Shown here: positions 28,150 to 37,100 of the stretch, one piece after another
Layout of the letters: every line of letters starts with the position of its first letter
Position numbering within the stretch: position 1 is the first letter of the stretch
Origin: Streptomyces sp. LX-29
GTDB taxonomy: Bacteria > Actinomycetota > Actinomycetes > Streptomycetales > Streptomycetaceae
DNA length: 64,000 bases
Assembly: GCF_029541745.1 (NCBI RefSeq)
Contig: NZ_CP089746.1
Coordinates: 7,449,559-7,513,558, forward strand
Reading direction: 5' to 3'
The notes under the pieces: generated by a model
Seen by the model: only the letters and a program-made list of their open reading frames with translations
Databases searched by the model: none
What the model was told of the DNA's origin: nothing
Position numbers and translations under genes: made by a program

Positions 28150-31100
28150 ATGGGGAATGAAGAAAAGCTTCGTTACTTCCTCAAGCGAGTAACGGCTGAC
28201 CTGGAGCAGGCGCACGAGCGCCTGCGTGTGCTGGACGCCAGGGACCAGGAGCCGATCGCTATCGTCGGCATGAGCTGCCGCTTCCCGGGCGGTGTCAGCA
28301 CGCCCGAGGAACTGTGGCAGCTGCTCGCCACCGGCGGTGACGGCATTTCGGATTTCCCGGCGGACCGTGGCTGGGGCCTGGAGGGGCTGTTCGACCCGGA
28401 CCCCGACCACCCGGGCACCAGCTATGTACGGCAGGGCGGATTCCTCGACGACCCCGCCGGATTCGACGCGGAGTTCTTCGGGATATCGCCGCGTGAGGCC
28501 GTGGCGATGGATCCGCAGCAGCGGCTGCTGCTGGAGACCTCGTGGGAGGCGCTGGAGCGCGCCGGTATCGACCCGCAGTCCGTACGGGGCAGCCGCATCG
28601 GCGTCTTCGCCGGCACCAACGGCCAGGACTACGCGGCCACCATGGAACGGTCCTCCGACGCGTTCGACGGCTATCTGATGACCGGCGCCGTGGCCAGCGT
28701 GCTGTCCGGCCGGGTGTCCTACACCCTCGGGCTGGAGGGCCCCGCGGTCACTGTCGACACCGCCTGCTCGTCCTCCCTGGTGACCCTGCACCTGGCGGGT
28801 CAGGCGCTGCGCCAGGGCGAGTGCACGCTGGCGCTGGCCGGCGGCGTGACCGTGATGGGCACGCCCAGCATCTTCCAGGAGTTCAGCCGCCAGCGCGGGC
28901 TGGCCGCCGACGGCCGGGTCAAGGCGTTCGCCGACACGGCCGACGGCACGGCCATGGGCGAGGGCGCCGGCATGCTGGTGCTGGAGCGGCTGTCCGACGC
29001 GCAGCGCAACGGTCACCCGGTGCTGGCGGTCATCCGCGGTTCCGCCGTGAACCAGGACGGCGCGTCGAACGGCCTCACCGCGCCCAACGGCCCCGCCCAG
29101 CGACAGGTGATCCAGCAGGCGCTCTCCAGCGCCCGGCTGTCCGCCGATCAGGTGGACGCGGTCGAGGCGCATGGCACGGGTACGGCGCTGGGTGACCCGA
29201 TCGAGGCTCAGGCGCTGCTGGCGACATACGGCCAGGAGCGTGCCGAGGGCCGTCCGTTGTGGCTGGGTTCGGTGAAGTCGAACCTGGGTCACACCCAGGC
29301 CGCTGCCGGTGTGGCGGGTGTCATCAAGATGGTGATGGCGATGCGGCACGGTGTGCTGCCGCAGACCCTGCACGTCGACGAGCCGTCCACCAAGGTGGAC
29401 TGGTCCGCGGGCGCGGTACGCCTGTTGACCGAGCAGGTGGCCTGGCCCGAGACGGGCCAGCCGCGCCGGGCAGGTGTCTCGTCCTTCGGCGTGAGCGGCA
29501 CCAACGCACACGTCATCCTGGAGGGCGCTCCGGCCACTGAGGCCGAACCCGTTGCGGAGCAGCCCGCCACTGATGTGGCCGGTGGTGTGGTGCCGTGGGT
29601 GGTGTCCGCGCGGAGTGCGGAGGCGCTGCGGGGGCAGGCGGGGCGTTTGGCTGCTTTTGTGGAGTCCCGGTCTGATGTGAGCCTGGCGGATGTCGGGTAT
29701 TCGCTGGCGGTGTCGCGGTCCGCGTTGGAGCACCGGGCCACGCTGGTGGCCTCGGATCGTTCGGAGTTCCTGGCGGCTCTGGAGGCGCTGGCTGCCGGTG
29801 AGGCCCCGGCGGGTACGGTCCAGGGCGTGGTGTCCGGCGGCAAGCTCGCCGTGTTGTTCACGGGTCAGGGTGCGCAGCGGCTCGGCATGGGTCGGGAACT
29901 GTACGAGCGGTTCCCGGTGTTCGCCGAGGCCTTTGATGCGGTCTGTGCGGAGCTGGACGTTCATGTGGAGCGGTCGCTGCGTGAGGTGATCTTCGCGTCT
30001 GAGGCCGAGGTGCTGGACCAGACGGGGTTCACCCAGCCCGCGCTGTTCGCGGTTGAGGTGGCCCTGTTCCGGCTGGTGGAGTCGTGGGGGGTCCGCCCCG
30101 ACTTCGTGGCGGGGCACTCCATTGGTGAGCTGTCTGCGGCGCATGTGGCGGGTGTGCTCTCGTTGGCGGATGCGGCGACCTTGGTGGCTGCTCGTGCCCG
30201 TTTGATGCAGGCTCTGCCGCAGGGTGGTGCGATGGTGTCCATCGCGGCCCCGGAGGCTGATGTCCGGTCGGCCCTCGATGGCGCCGCTGGTGTGTCGGTG
30301 GCGGCGGTCAACGGTCCCGCTTCCGTGGTGATCTCGGGTGACGCTGAAGCCGTGGCGCGTATCGGTGAGGGCTTCGCGGCGCGTGGGGTGAAGACCAAGC
30401 GGTTGCGGGTCAGTCACGCGTTCCACTCGTCGCACATGGACGGGATGTTGGAGGAGTTCGCGGGGGTCGCGAAGGGGTTGTCGTTTGCGGCTCCTCGCAT
30501 CCCGGTGGTTTCCAATGTGACGGGTGAGATCGCGTCGGTTGAGGAGCTGTGCTCGGCGGAGTACTGGGTGCGGCATGTACGCGACGCTGTGCGGTTCGCC
30601 GATGGGATCCGTGCGCTGGAGGCGCAGGGTGTGACCCGGTTCCTGGAGCTGGGCCCGGACGGGACCCTCTCCGCGATGGCCCGGGACTGCCTGGCCGAGG
30701 ACAGCGATGCCGTGCTCGTCCCGGTCCTGCGTCGTGACCGCTCCGAGGAGCAGACGCTGCTGGCGGCCCTCGGGCAGCTGTATGTGCATGGTGTCGCTGC
30801 CGACTGGGAGGCGGTCTTCGCTGGTACCGGCGCCCGCCGGGTCGACCTGCCCACCTACGCCTTCCAGCACGAGCGCTACTGGCCGAAGGACCCTGTTCCC
30901 TCGTCGGGTGACGTCACCGCGGCGGGACTCAACGCGGCCGACCACCCGCTGCTTGGCGCGGCCATGTCGCTGGCCAACGACGACGGGTTGCTGCTGACCG
31001 GCCTGCTGTCGCTGCGCACCCACCCCTGGGTCGCCGATCACGAGGTGATGGGCTCGGCACTGCTGCCCGGCACCGCCTTCGTCGAACTGGCCCTTCAGGC

Positions 31101-34100
31101 CGGCGACCGGGTCGGGTGTGATCGGGTGGAGGAGCTGACGTTGGAGGCTCCTCTGGTCTTGCCTGAGCGGGGGGCGGTGCAGCTGCAGATTTCTGTGTCG
31201 GCGGCCGGTGAGGGTGGCCGGTGTGGGTTTGTGTTCTATTCGCGCTCGGCTGAGTCGGGGGTGGATGAGCCGTGGACGCGGCATGCCAGTGGGTCGTTGG
31301 TCGCTGGTGGTGTGGCGTTGTCGTCGGTTGGTTTGGTGGAGTGGCCTCCGGTGGGTGCGGAGGTGGTGGAGCTTGCCGGTCTGTATGAGCGGTTCGCGGA
31401 TGCGGGTCTGGTGTATGGGCCGTCGTTCCAGGGGCTGCGTTCGGTGTGGCGGCGTGGTGAGGAGACCTTTGCCGAGGTCGCTCTGCCGGAGGGGATCAGC
31501 TCCGAGGCCGACCGCTTCGGTCTCCACCCGGCCCTCCTCGACGCCGTCCTCCACGCCATGGGTGCCGACGGCCTGGAGGGACCCGATGGCGCGCGCCTTC
31601 CGTTCTCATGGGGTGGCGTGTCGCTGTACGCCGTCGGCGCATCCGTTCTGCGGGTACGGCTCGCGCCTGCCGGCGCCGACGCGGTTTCACTGACTGTCAG
31701 CGACGGCACCGGGGCGCCGGTCGCCATGGTCGATTCCCTCGTACTGCGCCCCATATCCCGAGATCAGCTCGCGAGCGGGCACCAGCAGTCGCTGTACCGG
31801 ATGGACTGGCAGCCCCTGGCGCTTCCGGCCGGCCCGGCCCCGGCCACTCAGCGGTGGGCGGTCCTGGACGATGATCCGCTCGGGCTGGCATCCACCCTGG
31901 GGCTGCCCCGGCTCTCCGTCGCTTCTCTGACGGACGCGGCAGGATCGGGAGAGATACCCGACACCGTCCTCGTTCCTCTCGTCGTCGCCGCCGATGACGA
32001 AGAGGAGGCTTCCGACGTCTCGTCGAGGCTGCGGAGTGCGACGGGTCGTGTTCTGGGGCTGGTGCAGGAGTGGCTGGGGGATGAGCGGTTCGCCGCGTCG
32101 CGTCTGGTGTGGGTGACGCGTGGTGCGGTTGCCGCGGGTGACGGTGAGGGTGTTGCGGATCTGGCGCATGCCGCGGTGTGGGGTCTGGTGCGCTCGGCGC
32201 AGTCGGAGAACCCGGACCGGTTCGTCCTGGTGGATGTGGACGGGGACGAGGCTTCGGCGCTGATGTTGCCGTCCGTCGTCGGCTCGGGTGAGTCGCAGGT
32301 GGCGGTGCGTGCCGGTGAGGTGCGTGTGCCGCGTCTGGCGCGTGCGACGGTCCCTGCCCCTTCTGATTCCCCTGTTTGGGATGTGGATGGCACCGTCTTG
32401 GTGACGGGTGGTACGGGTGCTCTGGGTGCGTTGGTGGCTCGGCATCTGGTGGCTGAGCATGGTGTTCGGCATCTGCTGTTGACCAGCCGCCGGGGCCTGG
32501 ACGCTCCGGGCGCGGTCGAGCTGCGTGATGAGCTGACCGCACTGGGCGCTCGGGTGACGGTCGCGGCCTGTGACGCGGCTGACCGCGAGGCGCTCGCCGG
32601 GCTGCTGGGCAGCATCCCCGCTGAGCATCCGCTGACGGGTGTCGTGCACACCGCGGGTGTGCTGGATGACGGTGTGATCGAGTCGCTGTCGCCGGAGCGG
32701 TTGGAGACGGTGCTGCGTCCGAAGGTGGACGCCGCGTTGAATCTGCATGAGCTGACGCGTGACCTCGACCTGTCCGCGTTCGTCCTCTTCTCTTCCGCTG
32801 CCGGGATCCTCGGCGCGCCCGGTCAGGGCAACTACGCAGCAGCCAACGCCTTCCTCGACGCTCTGGCGCAGCACCGCCGCGGCCTGGGCCTGGCGGGTCA
32901 GTCGCTCGCCTGGGGCCTGTGGGCCCAGAGCAGTGGCATGACCGGCGGCCTGTCCGAAGCGGACGTCTCGCGCATGACGCGTGCGGGTATGCGCCCGCTG
33001 TCGGAGTCCGACGGGCTGGCCCTCCTCGACGCCGCCCGCGCGGCGGACGATGCCGTACTGGCTCCGGTGCACCTGAACTCCTCCGTGCTGGCCGGTCAGG
33101 CAGGTCTCCCGGCAGTGCTGCGCTCTCTGGTGCGCACCTCGGCCCGGCGCATCGCCGATGCCGGTCGGGCCCAGGACGGCGGGCTGAAGGAACGACTCCT
33201 GGCCACTCCCGCGCAGGACCGTGAGCGTGTACTCCTCGACCTCGTCCGTGGCCACGTGGCGGCTGTGCTCGGGCATGGTTCACCGGACGCGGTGCAGCCC
33301 CTGCGTGCGTTCAAGGAAGTCGGCTTCGACTCGCTGACTGCCGTGGAACTGCGCAACAGGCTGATCGCGGACACGGGACTCCGACTGCCGGCCACACTGG
33401 TCTTCGACCACCCCACGCCGACCGCGATCGCGGACCTGCTGCGGACCGAGCTCCTGGGCGACGACGCCCTGGCGGCGGCCACGGCGCTTCCGGCCGTCCC
33501 GGCCTCGGCAACGGACGACGAGCCGATCGCGATCATCGGCATGAGCTGCCGCTACCCGGGCGGGGTGCTGTCGCCGGAGGACCTGTGGCAGCTGGTGGCA
33601 TCCGGAGGCGACGGCGTGTCCGCCTTCCCCACCGACCGTGGCTGGGAGCTGGACGGCCTCTTCGACTCGGATCCAGGTCGCTCGGGCACCAGCTACGCCC
33701 GCGAGGGCGGATTCCTGCACGACGCGGCGGACTTCGACGCGGCGTTCTTCGGGATCTCGCCGCGTGAGGCGCTGGCGATGGACCCGCAGCAGCGTCTGCT
33801 GCTGGAGACCTCGTGGGAGGCGCTGGAGCGCGCCGGCATCGACCCGCAGTCGCTGCGCGGTAGCCGCACCGGCGTGTTCACCGGCGTGATGTACCACGAC
33901 TACGGCGCCCGGGTGCGGGAGATCCCGGAGGGGCTGGAGGGCTACCTCGGCAATGGCAGCTCGGGCAGCGTGGCCACTGGCCGTATCTCGTACACCCTGG
34001 GCCTCGAGGGCCCCGCGGTCACCGTGGACACCGCGTGCTCGTCCTCGCTGGTCGCCCTGCACCTGGCGGCGCAGGCGCTGCGTCAGGGCGAGTGCACGAT

Positions 34101-37100
34101 GGCATTCGCGGGCGGCGTGACCGTGATGTCCACCCCCGGTGTCTTCGTGGAGTTCAGCCGGCAGCGTGGTCTGGCCTCCGACGGCCGCTGCAAGTCCTTC
34201 GCGGGCGCGGCGGACGGCACCGGCTGGGGCGAAGGCGTCGGCATGCTGGTGCTGGAGCGGCTGTCGGACGCCGAGCGGAACGGCCACCAGGTGCTGGCCG
34301 TGGTGCGGGGTTCGGCCGTCAACCAGGACGGTGCGTCGAACGGTCTGACGGCGCCGAACGGTCCCTCGCAGCAGCGCGTGATTCGCCAGGCGCTGTCGAA
34401 CGCCCGCCTCTCCGCCGATCAGGTGGACGTCGTCGAGGCGCACGGCACGGGCACCACCCTGGGCGACCCCATCGAGGCCCAGGCGCTCCAGGCCACCTAC
34501 GGCAAGGACCGCTCTCCGGACCGCCCGTTGTGGCTGGGTTCGGTGAAGTCGAACCTGGGTCACACCCAGGCGGCCGCGGGTGTTGCCGGGATCATCAAGA
34601 TGGTGATGGCGATGCGGCACGGTGTGCTGCCGCAGACCCTGCACGTCGACGAGCCGTCGCCGCACATCGACTGGTCGGCGGGCGCTGTCGAGCTGCTGAC
34701 CGAGCAGATCGCCTGGCCGGAGACCGGCCAGCCCCGCCGGGCGGGTGTGTCCTCCTTCGGGATCAGTGGGACCAACGCCCACGTCATCATCGAGCAATCC
34801 ACACCGAGTGATGCCGCTGACATCGAATCGGCCGATCAGCGAGCCGCCGGTGGTGTGGTGCCGTGGGTGGTGTCCGCGCGGAGTGCGGAGGCGCTGCGGG
34901 GGCAGGCGGGGCGTTTGGCTGCTTTTGTGGAGTCCCGGTCTGATGTGAGCCTGGCGGATGTCGGGTATTCGCTGGCGGTGTCGCGGTCCGCGTTGGAGCA
35001 CCGTGCGGCGGTGGTGGCTTCGGATCGTGCGGAGTTCCGTGCGGCTCTGGAGGCGTTGGCTGCTGGTGACGTGGCGCCTGGTGTGGTTCAGGGCGTGGTC
35101 GGTGGCGGGAAGCTGGCCGTGTTGTTCACGGGTCAGGGTGCGCAGCGGCTCGGCATGGGTCGGGAACTGTATGAGCGGTTCCCGGTGTTCGGGGAGGCTT
35201 TCGACGCGGTCTGCGTGGAGTTGGACGTTCATGTGGAGCGGCCGCTGCGTGAGGTGATCTTCGCGTCTGAGGCCGAGGTGCTGGACCAGACGGGTTTCAC
35301 CCAGCCCGCGCTGTTCGCGGTTGAGGTGGCCCTGTTCCGGCTGGTGGAGTCGTGGGGGGTCCGCCCCGACTTCGTGGCCGGGCACTCCATTGGCGAGCTG
35401 TCTGCCGCGCATGTGGCGGGTGTGCTCTCGCTGAAGGACGCGGCGACCCTGGTGGCCGCCCGCGCCCGTCTGATGCAGGGCCTCCCGCAGGGTGGTGCGA
35501 TGGTGTCCATCGCGGCCCCGGAGGAGGACGTCCGGTCGGCGCTTGACGGCGCCGCTGGTGTGTCGGTGGCTGCGGTCAACGGTCCCGCTTCCGTGGTGAT
35601 CTCCGGTGATGCCGAGGCTGTGGCGCGTATCGGTGAGGGCTTCGCGGCGCGTGGGGTGAAGACCAAGCAGTTGCGGGTCAGTCACGCGTTCCACTCGTCG
35701 CACATGGACGGGATGTTGGAGGAGTTCGCGGGGGTTGCGAAGGGGTTGTCGTTTGCGGCTCCTCGCATCCCGGTGGTTTCCAATGTGACGGGTGAGATCG
35801 CGTCGGTTGAGGAGCTGTGCTCGGCGGAGTACTGGGTGCGGCATGTGCGGGAGGCGGTGTTGTTCGCCGCCGGTGTTCGCACGCTGGAGGCCCAGGGCGT
35901 GACCCGGTTCCTGGAGCTGGGCCCGGACGGGACCCTCTCCGCGATGGCTCGGGACTGCCTGGCCGGGGACAGCGAGGCCGTGCTCGTCCCGGTCCTGCGT
36001 CGTGATCGGTCCGAGGAGCAGACGCTGCTGGCGGCGGTGTCCGCGCTGTATGTGCAGGGTGGTGAACTGGGCTGGGAGGCGGTGTTCGCCGGTTCTGGCG
36101 CGCGCCGCGTCGACCTGCCCACGTACGCCTTCCAGCACCAGCACTACTGGCTGGACGCCACCGCTCCGGCAGGTGACGTCACCTCGGCGGGCCTCGCCCC
36201 CGCCGATCACCCGTTGCTGGGTGCCGCTGTGGGACTGGCGGAAGGCGACGGCTACCTGTTCACCGGACGGCTCAGCGTGGACACGCACCCATGGCTCGCC
36301 GACCACGCCGTCTCAGGCATCACCGTGGTCCCGGGCACGGCCATTCTCGAACTCGCCATGCGAGCCGGGGATCAGGTCGGGTGTGATCGGGTGGAGGAGC
36401 TGACGTTGGAGGCTCCTCTGGTCTTGCCTGAGCGGGGGGCGGTGCAGCTGCAGATTTCTGTGTCGGCGGCCGGTGAGGGTGGCCGGTGTGGGTTTGTGTT
36501 CTATTCGCGCTCGGCTGAGTCGGGGGTGGATGAGCCGTGGACGCGGCATGCCAGTGGGTCGTTGGTCGCTGGTGGTGTGGCGTTGTCGTCGGTTGGTTTG
36601 GTGGAGTGGCCTCCGGTGGGTGCGGAGGTGGTGGAGCTTGCCGGTCTGTATGAGCGGTTCGCGGATGCGGGTCTGGTGTATGGGCCGTCGTTCCAGGGGC
36701 TGCGTTCGGTGTGGCGGCGTGGTGAGGAGACCTTCGCCGAGGTCGCTCTGCCGGAGGGGATCAGCTCCGAGGCCGACCGCTTCGGTCTCCACCCGGCCCT
36801 CCTCGACGCCGCCCTGCACGCCATGGCGGTCGGTGACTCGGAACAGTCCGGCCAGGCTCATCTCCCGTTCTCCTGGAGCGGGGTGTCCCTCCACGCGACG
36901 GGCGCGTCGGTCCTGCGCGTAGCGCTGGCGCCCACCGGCAACGACGCGGTGTCGCTGACCGTTGCCGACGGCTCGGGACAGTCGGTCGCGTCCATCGAAT
37001 CGCTGGTGGTCCGGCCGCTGTCCGCGGAGCAGCTCCGTGCGAGTCAGGGAACCCGTCAGGACTCCCTGTTCCGGGTGGATTGGCAGTCGCTGTCGGCGTC

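Larger units (their letters stand above)
28240..33460 (+). other. PKS module M6: KS-AT(malonyl)-DH-KR(B-type)-ACP
   Basis: AT about 29845-30750 (GHSIGE, HAFH), DH about 30935-31760 (HEVMG...P and DAVLH), catalytic KR about 32386-33000 (LDD, QGNYAAAN), ACP about 33180-33440. The KS keeps its Cys and His residues but differs around DGRVKAF and GTAMGEGAG, where the sibling KSs have DGRCKAF and GTGWAEGVG-like sequence. Expected: E alkene. Confidence 0.92.

Noticed and set aside
20926..31554. Very long open frame on the - strand (over 3500 codons)
   Set aside because: It is the antisense of PKS genes. High GC at third positions removes stops from the opposite strand, and the translation is Arg/His/Gln-rich with no domain. 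The same applies to 4772-10708, 33280-36306, 39174-43943 and 47076-50711 on the - strand.
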